Shown here piece after piece: positions 1 through 8,726 of a DNA stretch of 64,000 nt. Origin of the DNA: Ruegeria sp. HKCCD4315 (lineage in GTDB: Bacteria; Pseudomonadota; Alphaproteobacteria; Rhodobacterales; Rhodobacteraceae); NCBI RefSeq assembly GCF_013112245.1, contig NZ_WVRN01000001.1:1864501-1928500 (forward strand), given 5' to 3'. A program made the position numbers and the translations under genes. Below the pieces are notes generated by a model, which worked only from the letters and a program-made list of their open reading frames with translations, did not search any database and was not told the origin of the DNA. Position 1 is the stretch's first letter. The number at the start of each line of letters is the position of its first letter.

Positions 1-923
1 TTTTCCCGGATCGGATCTGCGGCCTTGGTGCGGAATTCCTCGATCACGGCGTCGTCAATCATGACCTTCTGCACGCCTTTTTCTTCAAGGACGCTGTCCC
101 ACTGTTCCAGTAGGCCGCCGTAGTTTGCCAGATAGTGATCAATCGCCTCGTCAATTGAGCTATCCAGCGCTTCGCGATGCTCGGCAGGCAGCGCTTCGTA
201 GGCGTCGATATTCACAACCACAGGACAGTTCACCGTGCCGGGGTTTAGGTTGGCCGTCCACCAATCGGCCTCATTGATCGTGCCAAAAGACAGATGCGCG
301 TGCTGGGCGAAGGCCACTGTGTCCACAACACCCGATTCCATCGCGTTGAAGGCTTCGGTCGCGGGGACCGAAGTCGGCACACCGCCCACTGCCTCAAAGG
401 CCTGGCCCAACCCACCAGTTGCACGAACCCGCATTCCATCGAATTCCGCCAACTGATCACGGGGTTCGCCCGTGCCCACGATATTATACTGGGGCATAGG
501 TGAGGTCATGATGATGCGGGCATTCCACTGCGCCATCTCATCCTTGACTGCTGGATGGTCGTACACCGCGTGGCTGACAGCGACCTCTTCTTCAAGGTTG
601 TTCACACCAAGAAACGGCAGTTCCAGCACAGTGATCGCGCGGTTTTTGTCGCGATGATAGCCAGCGCAGAACTGAGCCATCTCGAAAGCCCCGATTTCGA
701 TGCCGTCCAGATTTTCGCGCGGCTTGGATAGGCCACCGTAGCTGACATTGATCGTAAAGTCCCCGCCGGTCTTTTCACTTACCAGCTCAGCGAGCTTTTC
801 GACATGTTCGGTGAACGCGCGGCGCTTGCCCCAAACGGATGCATTCCACTCGGTCGCGGCAGCTTCGCCAACGAACGCAAAGCTAATGGCGGCAACGGCG
901 GCACCGCTCAACATCTTATTCAT
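1..923 (-). CDS. TRAP transporter solute receptor, DctP-like (3' end missing)
   Basis: Periplasmic ligand-binding subunit of a tripartite ATP-independent (TRAP) importer, which usually captures an organic acid. I read 307 codons from the ATG at 923 leftwards without a stop; the C-terminus lies outside the window. Residues 1-23 are a signal peptide ending in an Ala-rich stretch, and the mature protein starts near TEWNASVWGK. Family features are the LPFLGV segment and the FDGMRVRATGG segment, whose Arg normally salt-bridges the ligand carboxylate. A good ribosome site (GGGAGAG) sits 6-7 bases before the ATG. It is divergent from acs, so an acid substrate would fit, but the ligand cannot be read from the sequence. 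The membrane subunits, if adjacent, lie beyond position 1. Confidence 0.85.
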   Translation of the reverse strand, partial: MNKMLSGAAVAAISFAFVGEAAATEWNASVWGKRRAFTEHVEKLAELVSEKTGGDFTINVSYGGLSKPRENLDGIEIGAFEMAQFCAGYHRDKNRAITVLELPFLGVNNLEEEVAVSHAVYDHPAVKDEMAQWNARIIMTSPMPQYNIVGTGEPRDQLAEFDGMRVRATGGLGQAFEAVGGVPTSVPATEAFNAMESGVVDTVAFAQHAHLSFGTINEADWWTANLNPGTVNCPVVVNIDAYEALPAEHREALDSSIDEAIDHYLANYGGLLEQWDSVLEEKGVQKVMIDDAVIEEFRTKAADPIRE

Positions 924-1329
924 GATTTTCTCTCCCTTTGGCGCGCCTCTTCCCGAAGCGCTTGCAAAAGAAGCTAGCGCCAACATTGGGATGTGCCAAC
1001 CCTGACGGTCGCGCTGATGCACTGTGCAGACATCGAGAATAAGTTGAAGCCAGGTCGGACGTCCCTGTGTCAGCATAAAGCAACCGAAAGTAGCTGTTAC
1101 AATTAACACCCTGTTTCACATACTTTTTTACAAACATTGGCCGCAAAATTTACAAATATGAAATACGGATTAAAATTTCTTTACAAACAAATTCAAAGAT
1201 TACGGCAATTTATTTATTTATTTTCCAAAGCCGGTAATACTTCGATTGGGGAGGAACGGGATCGGCTTTGCTGAACTATCGGGCAAAAACGACCCAACGT
1301 AATCCAGTCCAGAGGGAGGAGCCTCAACG
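924..1329. promoter_or_regulatory. Divergent TRAP/acs control region
   Basis: This is a 406-base gap between the divergent TRAP receptor and acs. From about 1085 to 1225 it is clearly AT-rich against a roughly 60% GC background. It holds three direct copies of TTTACAAA (1127-1134, 1149-1156, 1180-1187) and a related CTTGCAAA at 961-968. No open frame in it looks coding. It probably carries both promoters; I do not assign exact -10/-35 boxes. Confidence 0.6.
1127..1187. promoter_or_regulatory. Three TTTACAAA direct repeats upstream of acs
   Basis: TTTACAAA occurs at 1127-1134, 1149-1156 and 1180-1187, with start-to-start spacing of 22 and 31 bases, close to two and three helical turns. RamB/ScfR-family short-chain fatty acid regulators are known to bind TTTGCAAA-type boxes, which differ by one base. 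The spacing does not match the published TTTGCAAA-N4-TTTGCAAA arrangement, so a ScfR-type operator is only a hypothesis. Confidence 0.4.
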
Positions 1330-3294
1330 ATGACTACCGCTGCCCAGGCAGATGCCAAGACATATCCGCCATCCGCAGAAACCGTCGCCCGTGCGCATGT
1401 CGATGCTGCAAAATATACCGACATGTACGCAGCCTCGATTAGTGACCCAGACACATTCTGGGGTGAGCAAGGCAAGCGCGTCGACTGGATCAAGCCCTTC
1501 TCAACGGTAAAGGATGTCAACTACGACTTCGGTTCAGTCAAGATCAACTGGTATGCCGATGGCACACTAAACGTCTCGGCCAACTGCCTTGACCGTCACC
1601 TGAAGACCCGTGGCGATCAAACCGCGATCATCTGGGAGCCGGACGATCCAAATGATCCGGCGCAGCATATTTCATATGCCGAACTACACCGCCGCACCTG
1701 CCGGATGGCCAATATCTTGGAATCGCTGGGGGTTCGGAAGGGTGACCGCGTTGTCATCTATCTGCCGATGATCCCCGAGGCCGCCTATGCGATGCTGGCC
1801 TGCGCCCGGATCGGTGCCATCCATTCGATTGTTTTCGCAGGCTTCTCGCCCGACGCACTGGCGGCGCGGGTTAATGGCTGTGACGCCAAGGTTGTCATCA
1901 CTGCTGATGAAGCGCCCCGCGGAGGTCGCAAGACACCGCTGAAATCCAACGCGGATGCGGCCCTGCTGCACTGCAAAGACAGTGTGAAATGTCTGGTAGT
2001 CAAGCGCACCGGTGGTCAAACCACCTGGATCGACGGGCGCGACTTTGACTACAACGAAATGGCCCTTGAGGCAGATGACTACTGCGCACCCGCCGAGATG
2101 AGCGCCGAAGATCCGCTGTTCATTCTTTATACATCCGGTTCGACCGGACAGCCCAAGGGCGTTGTGCACACCACCGGCGGCTATCTGGTTTATGCCTCGA
2201 TGACGCATGAGATCACCTTCGATTACCACGAAGGCGACGTGTACTGGTGCACCGCAGACGTCGGCTGGGTCACCGGACACAGCTATATCGTCTATGGCCC
2301 GCTGGCCAACGGTGCGACCACGCTGATGTTCGAAGGCGTTCCGACCTTCCCCGATGCCTCGCGCTTTTGGCAGGTCTGTGAAAAACACAAGGTGAACCAG
2401 TTCTACACCGCACCAACTGCGATCCGTGCTCTGATGGGTCAAGGCAATGAGTTCGTTGAGAAATGCGACCTCAGCGATCTGCGCACACTGGGCACCGTGG
2501 GTGAGCCGATCAACCCCGAAGCCTGGAACTGGTACAATGACGTCGTCGGCAAGGGCAAATGCCCGATCGTTGACACATGGTGGCAAACGGAAACCGGCGG
2601 TCACTTGATGACCCCCCTGCCCGGTGCCCATGCAATGAAGCCCGGCTCAGCCATGAAGCCGTTCTTTGGCATTGAGCCCGTAGTTCTGGACCCGCAGTCG
2701 GGCGTTGAGATCGAAGGCAACGGCGTCGAAGGTGTTCTGTGCATCAAAGACAGCTGGCCCGGTCAGATGCGCACCGTCTGGGGCGATCATGAACGGTTCG
2801 AGAAGACCTATTTCTCGGATTACAAAGGCTACTACTTCACAGGTGACGGCTGCCGTCGCGATGAAGACGGCGATTACTGGATCACAGGGCGCGTAGATGA
2901 CGTGATCAACGTGTCCGGTCACCGCATGGGCACGGCCGAAGTCGAAAGTGCGCTGGTGGCTCATGCCGCAGTCGCTGAAGCTGCTGTTGTGGGCTATCCT
3001 CATGAAATCAAAGGACAAGGCATCTATTGCTATGTCACTTTGATGAATGACCGCGAGCCTTCGGATGAGCTGTTGAAAGAGCTGCGCACCTGGGTCCGCA
3101 CGGAAATCGGCCCGATTGCCTCGCCAGACGTGATCCAGTGGGCCCCTGGCCTGCCCAAAACACGTTCGGGCAAGATCATGCGCCGTATCCTGCGCAAGAT
3201 TGCCGAGAACGACTTTGGCAGCCTGGGTGACACGTCGACGCTCGCCGATCCGTCGGTGGTCGAAGACCTGATCGAAAACCGTGCGAACAAGTGA
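1330..3294 (+). CDS. acs: Acetyl-CoA synthetase (AMP-forming)
   Basis: Activates acetate: acetate + ATP + CoA gives acetyl-CoA + AMP + PPi, in the cytoplasm. At 654 residues it is the normal Acs length. The adenylate-forming signature [14 protein letters not shown] begins near residue 267, and the C-terminal [11 protein letters not shown] motif holds the catalytic lysine (K615 from this start), the residue acetylated in known Acs enzymes. The start is supported by GGGAGGAG upstream of the ATG at 1330. It is followed after 7 bases by adk and then by a sodium/solute symporter pair, an acetate uptake and activation arrangement. Propionyl-CoA synthetase is a related alternative, but the overall sequence reads as Acs. 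Confidence 0.95.
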   Translation: MTTAAQADAKTYPPSAETVARAHVDAAKYTDMYAASISDPDTFWGEQGKRVDWIKPFSTVKDVNYDFGSVKINWYADGTLNVSANCLDRHLKTRGDQTAIIWEPDDPNDPAQHISYAELHRRTCRMANILESLGVRKGDRVVIYLPMIPEAAYAMLACARIGAIHSIVFAGFSPDALAARVNGCDAKVVITADEAPRGGRKTPLKSNADAALLHCKDSVKCLVVKRTGGQTTWIDGRDFDYNEMALEADDYCAPAEMSAEDPLFILYTSGSTGQPKGVVHTTGGYLVYASMTHEITFDYHEGDVYWCTADVGWVTGHSYIVYGPLANGATTLMFEGVPTFPDASRFWQVCEKHKVNQFYTAPTAIRALMGQGNEFVEKCDLSDLRTLGTVGEPINPEAWNWYNDVVGKGKCPIVDTWWQTETGGHLMTPLPGAHAMKPGSAMKPFFGIEPVVLDPQSGVEIEGNGVEGVLCIKDSWPGQMRTVWGDHERFEKTYFSDYKGYYFTGDGCRRDEDGDYWITGRVDDVINVSGHRMGTAEVESALVAHAAVAEAAVVGYPHEIKGQGIYCYVTLMNDREPSDELLKELRTWVRTEIGPIASPDVIQWAPGLPKTRSGKIMRRILRKIAENDFGSLGDTSTLADPSVVEDLIENRANK

Positions 3295-3301
3295 GGATGT
3301 G

Positions 3302-3985
3302 ATGGACGCTGCCACGCTCACCACTCCCGCCGTTCTGATCCTTCTTGGCCCTCCGGGCGCCGGGAAGGGCACACAGGCGCGAATGCTGGAAGAAAAGTTC
3401 GGGCTGGTTCAACTTAGCACCGGCGACCTGCTGCGCGAGGCCGTTGCGGCCGGCACAGAAGCTGGCCTTGCCGCCAAAGCCGTCATGGAAGCGGGCGATC
3501 TGGTCAGTGACGACATCGTCATCGCCATCCTGCGTGACCGCATGGCGCAACCAGATTGCGCCAAGGGTGTCATTCTGGACGGCTTTCCGCGCACAACGGT
3601 TCAGGCCGAAGCACTGGACGAACTGCTCGCGTCGAACAATCAGAAGATCAACGCCGCGATCAGCCTTGAAGTCGAAGACGCCGAAATGGTGATCCGCATC
3701 TCGGGTCGCTACACCTGCGCCGGTTGTGGCGAAGGTTACCACGACACGTTCAAGAAGCCTGCCGAAGACGGCAAATGCGACAAGTGTGGTCACACTGAAT
3801 TCAAGCGCCGCGCCGATGACAATGCCGAAACCGTGGCGTCACGGTTGGCAGCTTATCACGCGCAGACCGCGCCGCTGATCACCTATTACGAAAGCCATGG
3901 CGTGCTGCAACGCACCAATGCCATGGGCAAGATTGAAGACATCGCCCGCGACCTGGAGGAGATCGTCAGCGGCGCGATGAAGTAA
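3302..3985 (+). CDS. adk: Adenylate kinase with zinc-type LID
   Basis: Interconverts ATP + AMP and 2 ADP. The P-loop GPPGAGKGT is at residues 16-24. The LID carries two CxxC pairs (CAGC and CDKC), the metal-binding LID form. I place the start at the ATG at 3302, with GAGGA just upstream, rather than an in-frame GTG at 3281 inside acs; this gives 227 residues. Only 7 bases separate it from the acs stop, so the two are probably translationally coupled. Many bacteria keep adk beside secY in the ribosomal protein cluster; placement after acs suggests dedicated recycling of the AMP made by Acs. Whether the genome has another adk cannot be seen here. Confidence 0.93.
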   Translation: MDAATLTTPAVLILLGPPGAGKGTQARMLEEKFGLVQLSTGDLLREAVAAGTEAGLAAKAVMEAGDLVSDDIVIAILRDRMAQPDCAKGVILDGFPRTTVQAEALDELLASNNQKINAAISLEVEDAEMVIRISGRYTCAGCGEGYHDTFKKPAEDGKCDKCGHTEFKRRADDNAETVASRLAAYHAQTAPLITYYESHGVLQRTNAMGKIEDIARDLEEIVSGAMK

Positions 3986-4164
3986 GGGGAGGAGATCGGC
4001 CGCAAGGCCTTGATCCTTAAAGGAATACTTCAATGAACCGCCTTGGCGGAACAGAGAAGTTTTGCCGGGCGTCACGGGGCGTTTGGTAACATCGAGAAGC
4101 GGTCCGCGTCACTGGAGGAATTAGGCACGGGCCGCCCAACGAGGAAGCGAAGGAGGAACCCGCA

Positions 4165-4449
4165 ATGGCGGATCATTCAACAAACTCCGCGCAGGCGTCC
4201 GAAGCCGATAAGGGCTATTGGCAAGCAAACCTGCGCCTCATTTACATCAGCCTCGCTATCTGGGCGCTGGTGTCGTTTGGATTCGGCATTCTGCTGCGTC
4301 CGTTGCTGTCGGGGATCGCCGTCGGCGGAACCGATCTGGGCTTTTGGTTCGCACAACAGGGATCGATCCTGGTCTTTCTGGTGCTGATCTTCAACTACGC
4401 CTGGCGCATGAACAAGCTGGACGCCGAATTCGGCGTAGACGAAGAATAA
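4165..4449 (+). CDS. DUF4212 small subunit of sodium/solute symporter
   Basis: A 94-residue inner-membrane protein with two predicted helices (about residues 28-50 and 65-85). It belongs to the family always seen next to SSS-type symporters (DUF4212, sodium/substrate symporter small subunit). An AGGAGGAA ribosome site precedes the ATG, and the large subunit starts 15 bases after its stop. Its exact role in transport is not established; stabilising or modulating the large subunit is the usual suggestion. The neighbourhood of acs suggests the substrate is acetate or another short-chain acid. Confidence 0.85.
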   Translation: MADHSTNSAQASEADKGYWQANLRLIYISLAIWALVSFGFGILLRPLLSGIAVGGTDLGFWFAQQGSILVFLVLIFNYAWRMNKLDAEFGVDEE

Positions 4450-4464
4450 GGGAGAGCGGGGACA

Positions 4465-6249
4465 ATGGATCAGTTTACCATCAACCTGCTGTTTGTTGGC
4501 GCGTCCTTTGCGCTATACATCGGCATCGCGATCTGGGCCCGCGCGGGTTCCACATCAGAATTCTACGCCGCCGGTCGCGGCGTTCACCCGGTCACCAACG
4601 GTATGGCGACAGCGGCGGACTGGATGTCTGCGGCCTCGTTCATTTCGATGGCGGGCCTGATTGCCTTTACCGGCTATGACAACTCGACCTTCCTGATGGG
4701 TTGGACCGGTGGCTACGTGCTGCTGGCTCTGCTGCTTGCGCCTTACCTGCGTAAGTTCGGCAAATACACCGTCTCGGAATTCATCGGTGATCGTTTCTAC
4801 AGCCAAACCGCACGCGTCGTTGCGGTGATCTGTCTGATCGTTGCTTCGGTGACCTACGTGATCGGTCAGATGACCGGTGTGGGCGTGGCTTTTGGCCGCT
4901 TCCTTGAGGTATCCAACACCTCCGGTCTGCTGATCGGTGCTTGTGTGGTCTTTGCATATGCGGTGTTTGGCGGGATGAAAGGTGTGACCTACACCCAGGT
5001 TGCTCAGTACTGCGTGCTGATCACAGCCTACACCATCCCGGCGATCTTCATCTCGCTGCAGCTGACCGGCACGCCGATCCCTGCTCTGGGTCTGTTTGGT
5101 GACACCGCCAGCGGTGAGCCCCTGCTGACCAAGCTGGACGCGATCGTGACCGAGCTGGGCTTCAACGAGTACACAGCACACCATTCGAACACGCTGAACA
5201 TGGTTCTGTTCACGCTGTCGCTGATGATCGGTACCGCCGGTCTGCCGCACGTGATCATGCGCTTCTTCACCGTGCCGAAAGTGTCTGACGCACGTTGGTC
5301 GGCTGGCTGGACTCTGGTCTTCATCGCCCTGCTATACCTGACCGCCCCTGCGGTTGGCGCAATGGCGCGTCTGAACATCACCGACATGATGTGGCCCAAT
5401 GGTGGCATCGACGGTGGCGCTGTTTCGGTCGAGGAAATCGACACCGATCCGCGCTATGACTGGATGAAAACCTGGCAGAAAACCGGTCTTCTGGATTGGG
5501 AAGACAAGAACGGTGACGGCAAGATCCAGTACTACAACGACAAGTCCGAAGCCATGACCGCAATCGCGGAAGAAAAAGGCTGGGTTGGAAACGAACTGAC
5601 CAAGTTCAACCGTGACATCCTGGTTCTGGCCAACCCCGAAATCGCCAACCTGCCGGGTTGGGTGATCGGTCTGGTCGCGGCAGGTGGTCTTGCTGCTGCT
5701 CTGTCAACCGCTGCGGGCCTGTTGCTGGCGATCTCGTCGGCTGTGTCCCACGACCTTGTCAAAGGTGCGATCAACCCGCAAATCTCTGAAAAGGGTGAAC
5801 TGCTGGCTGCACGTATCGCAATGGCCGTAGCCATCGTTGTTGCAACCTACTTGGGTCTGAACCCACCCGGATTTGCGGCGCAAACCGTGGCCCTGGCGTT
5901 CGGTCTGGCGGCAGCCTCGATCTTCCCGGCGCTGATGATGGGGATCTTCTCGACCCGCATCAACAACACCGGCGCGGTTGCAGGTATGTTGGCTGGTCTG
6001 GTTGTGACCCTGGTCTACATCTTCCTGCACAAGGGCTGGTTGTTCATTCCGGGCACCAACTCGTTCACCGATGCTGACCCGCTGCTGGGTCCGATCAAGT
6101 CGACCTCGTTCGGTGCAATCGGTGCGATGATCAACTTTGCGACTGCCTACGTTGTTGCAGGCATGACCAAAGAGACTCCGCAGGAGATCAAGGATCTGGT
6201 CGAAAGCGTGCGCATTCCCCGTGGTGCGGGCGCAGCTCAGAACAAATGA
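4465..6249 (+). CDS. Sodium/solute symporter large subunit, ActP-like (acetate-type)
   Basis: A polytopic SLC5/SSS-family transporter of 594 residues, about 13 helices, with typical family stretches such as GGMKGVTYTQVAQY and the core helix around LAAALSTAAGLLLAISSAVSHDL. It probably imports acetate or a similar monocarboxylate with sodium, by location between acs/adk and the DUF294 regulator and by pairing with DUF4212. A hydrophilic insertion at about residues 325-395 contains an EF-hand-like loop, DKNGDGKIQYYN, at residues 347-358. This is a different branch from the classical E. coli-type ActP, which pairs with YjcH. Substrate is inferred, not shown. Confidence 0.88.
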   Translation: MDQFTINLLFVGASFALYIGIAIWARAGSTSEFYAAGRGVHPVTNGMATAADWMSAASFISMAGLIAFTGYDNSTFLMGWTGGYVLLALLLAPYLRKFGKYTVSEFIGDRFYSQTARVVAVICLIVASVTYVIGQMTGVGVAFGRFLEVSNTSGLLIGACVVFAYAVFGGMKGVTYTQVAQYCVLITAYTIPAIFISLQLTGTPIPALGLFGDTASGEPLLTKLDAIVTELGFNEYTAHHSNTLNMVLFTLSLMIGTAGLPHVIMRFFTVPKVSDARWSAGWTLVFIALLYLTAPAVGAMARLNITDMMWPNGGIDGGAVSVEEIDTDPRYDWMKTWQKTGLLDWEDKNGDGKIQYYNDKSEAMTAIAEEKGWVGNELTKFNRDILVLANPEIANLPGWVIGLVAAGGLAAALSTAAGLLLAISSAVSHDLVKGAINPQISEKGELLAARIAMAVAIVVATYLGLNPPGFAAQTVALAFGLAAASIFPALMMGIFSTRINNTGAVAGMLAGLVVTLVYIFLHKGWLFIPGTNSFTDADPLLGPIKSTSFGAIGAMINFATAYVVAGMTKETPQEIKDLVESVRIPRGAGAAQNK

Positions 6250-6302
6250 GCTTGATGCGGTCGTTGGTTCTTGCCTTCGACCGCGTCTTTCGATCCACTG
6301 TT

Positions 6303-6334
6303 CCCGCCCAGCACATCACTGGGCGGGATTTTTT
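6303..6334 (+). terminator. Rho-independent terminator after the symporter
   Basis: A perfect 9-bp stem (CCCGCCCAG at 6303-6311 with CTGGGCGGG at 6319-6327) and 7-base loop are followed by a T run at 6329-6334. It separates the acs-adk-symporter unit from the DUF294 gene that starts 24 bases later, so that gene needs read-through or its own promoter. Confidence 0.85.
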
Positions 6335-6357
6335 AACCAGAACACCGGAGACAACAC

Positions 6358-8181
6358 ATGCCCCTGTCCCATGACGAAATAGCCCGGTTTCTGAAATCCG
6401 TTCACCCCTATGACGCGTTGCCTGCCGACGCCCTGGATCAGATCGTCAAACAGATCGAGGTCTGGGAAGTTGAGGAAGACGCCTCAGTCTACGAGCTTGG
6501 CCACAAGTTACCCGGGGTGTTCGTGATCTATGAAGGACAGGTCGAAATTACCGATGAGAACGGTGCCATCGTCTCTCATCTGGGTCTGCGCAATTCCTTT
6601 GGCGAAAGGGGCTTGCTGAAAGACGGCAAAGCCGCCACCAAAGCCCGCGCGCACACGCCCTCGGTCCTAATGGTTCTGCCACCGGATCTTGTGCGGAGTT
6701 TGATCGATAACCATGATGTGGTGGCAAAGTTCTTTGACCGCACACGTGGCGACCGAAGTGGTCCGCAAAGCCTGGCCACTAGTTCGATCGACGTATTAAT
6801 GGCGCATAACCCGGCCACCTGCCCCGCTGACACGTCAGTTCAGGATGCAGCGCGGATCATGCGCGACAAGCATATCTCGTCGCTCTGCATCACGGACGGT
6901 GAAAGTTTGCAGGGCATTGCGACCCTGCGGGACATCTCGGGCAAATACGTTGCAGACGGCCTGCCCGCCTCTACGCCCATTTCTGAAATCATGACCGCAA
7001 ACCCGGTTACATTGTCGCCCAGCGATATCGGATCGGATGTGCTGCACATCATGATGGAGCGTGGCATCGGCCACATCCCGATTTCCGAAGGTGGTCGGCT
7101 CGTCGGGATCGTGACCCAGACCGATCTGACACATTATCAGGCGGTCAACTCGGCAGAGCTGGTACGCCGTATCGCGCAGGCTGATACCGCCGAAGAAATG
7201 GCACGCGTGACCGAAGAAATCCCGCAGCTTCTTGTACAACTGGTTGCTGGCGGAAACCGGCACGAAATTGTCACGCGTCTGATCACTGATATCGCGGATA
7301 CGGTCACGCGCCGCCTGCTGGCACTCGGCGAAGCGGAACTGGGCCCAGCTCCGGTGCCCTATCTGTGGCTTGCATGTGGGTCTCAGGGACGGCAGGAACA
7401 AACGGGCGTATCGGATCAGGACAATTGTCTGATGCTGGATGACAGCGTAACCGACGCAGACATGGCCTATTTCACGCAACTGGCCAAATTCGTCTCGGAC
7501 GGGTTAGACGTTTGCGGGTATTTCTACTGTCCCGGTGATATGATGGCGACCAATCCGCGCTGGTGCCAGCCGGCGCGCGTCTGGCGCGACTATTTCAAGG
7601 GCTGGATCGCCAAGCCAAGCCCCGAAGCGCAAATGCTGGCGTCGGTCATGTTCGACCTGCGCCCTATCGGCGGCACGTTTGAGTTGTTTGCCGACCTGCA
7701 GGCCGACACTCTGGCAGCGGCCAGAGCAAACTCGATCTTTGTGGCGCACATGATTTCGAACTCGTTGAAACACACGCCCCCTCTGGGTCTGCTGCGCGGA
7801 TTTGCAACGATCCGCTCGGGCGAACATCGCAACACGCTGGACCTCAAGCACAATGGGGTCGTCCCAATCGTTGATCTGGCACGGATCTACGCACTGCAAG
7901 GTGAGTTACCCGAGGCCAACACGCGGGCCCGCCTGAAAGCGGCCGAGGCCAGCGGTGTCCTTAGCCCGTCTGGCGCGCGGGATCTGCTGGACGCATATGA
8001 CCTGATCGCTGAAACCCGGCTGGAGCATCAGGTTCGGCTGGTCAAATCAGGTGAAAAACCCGACAATTATCTGCCCCCGTCCGATCTTTCGGACTTTGAG
8101 CGAAGTCATCTACGCGATGCGTTTGTTGTGGTAAAAACGATGCAATCGGCGGTTGGCCACGGCAAAGGTATGCTGGGCTAA
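6358..8181 (+). CDS. cNMP-binding / CBS pair / DUF294 nucleotidyltransferase-like protein
   Basis: A 607-residue cytoplasmic signalling protein. Domains in order: cyclic-nucleotide-binding fold (about 10-130, with the GERGLL loop), tandem CBS domains (about 150-265), DUF294 nucleotidyltransferase-like domain (about 290-430; GSQGRQEQ from G341 and D353-Q-D355 resembling a nucleotidyltransferase metal site), and the DUF294 C-terminal domain (about 460-600). CBS pairs commonly sense adenine nucleotides, and Acs plus Adk are AMP makers and consumers, so regulation of acetate uptake or activation by energy charge is plausible. No target or reaction is established for this family as far as I know. 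It lies just behind the symporter terminator and ahead of the DnaQ-like gene. Confidence 0.85.
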   Translation: MPLSHDEIARFLKSVHPYDALPADALDQIVKQIEVWEVEEDASVYELGHKLPGVFVIYEGQVEITDENGAIVSHLGLRNSFGERGLLKDGKAATKARAHTPSVLMVLPPDLVRSLIDNHDVVAKFFDRTRGDRSGPQSLATSSIDVLMAHNPATCPADTSVQDAARIMRDKHISSLCITDGESLQGIATLRDISGKYVADGLPASTPISEIMTANPVTLSPSDIGSDVLHIMMERGIGHIPISEGGRLVGIVTQTDLTHYQAVNSAELVRRIAQADTAEEMARVTEEIPQLLVQLVAGGNRHEIVTRLITDIADTVTRRLLALGEAELGPAPVPYLWLACGSQGRQEQTGVSDQDNCLMLDDSVTDADMAYFTQLAKFVSDGLDVCGYFYCPGDMMATNPRWCQPARVWRDYFKGWIAKPSPEAQMLASVMFDLRPIGGTFELFADLQADTLAAARANSIFVAHMISNSLKHTPPLGLLRGFATIRSGEHRNTLDLKHNGVVPIVDLARIYALQGELPEANTRARLKAAEASGVLSPSGARDLLDAYDLIAETRLEHQVRLVKSGEKPDNYLPPSDLSDFERSHLRDAFVVVKTMQSAVGHGKGMLG

Positions 8182-8205
8182 GACCCCCAAGTACGGAGAG
8201 ACCCC

Positions 8206-8724
8206 ATGTTTCTGGAATTGATCGGCACTATCTTTGCGGGCTTCGCGTTTGCGGGCGTCGTGCTTGTGCTGAACAAGCTGACCGGTGGGCGCTTGCCAAA
8301 ATGGACCACTCCGGTTGCGGCAGGTCTGGGCATGATCGGCATGACCATTGCAAGCGAGTATTCATGGTATGACCGCACCCGCGATCAACTGCCTGACGAA
8401 ATGGCCATTGTGCACGAGATCGAAAGCCGCGCCTTCTATCGTCCCTGGACCTACGCAGTGCCTTTTGTTGACCGTTTCTCGGCCATCGACACACAATCGG
8501 TCCGAACCAATGATCAAGTTCCCGATCAACGGCTGGTCGACCTGTATCTGTTCGGGCGTTGGGCCCCTGTCACGCATTTGCCTGTGGCCGTCAATTGTGC
8601 CGAAAACAGTCGCGCCAACCTCGTAGACGGGGCGGAATTTGCCGACGACGGTCGCCTGATCAACGCAAGCTGGTACCGGGCTGAGGGCACCGATCCGATT
8701 ATCGAGACCACCTGCGGGGTCTGA
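8206..8724 (+). CDS. Conserved membrane protein of unknown function
   Basis: A 172-residue protein not recognised beyond its topology. Two hydrophobic helices (about residues 3-25 and 33-50) are followed by a soluble domain of about 120 residues rich in charged and aromatic residues, with two cysteines (in VNCAEN and TTCGV) that could form a disulfide if the domain is periplasmic. It sits 24 bases after the DUF294 gene and 2 bases before the exonuclease gene, so it is probably co-transcribed with both. A GGAGAG ribosome site supports the start. Confidence 0.7.
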   Translation: MFLELIGTIFAGFAFAGVVLVLNKLTGGRLPKWTTPVAAGLGMIGMTIASEYSWYDRTRDQLPDEMAIVHEIESRAFYRPWTYAVPFVDRFSAIDTQSVRTNDQVPDQRLVDLYLFGRWAPVTHLPVAVNCAENSRANLVDGAEFADDGRLINASWYRAEGTDPIIETTCGV

Positions 8725-8726
8725 TC

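Noticed and set aside
1684..2631. Minus-strand open frame inside acs
   Set aside because: Shadow of acs; no domain or start signal.
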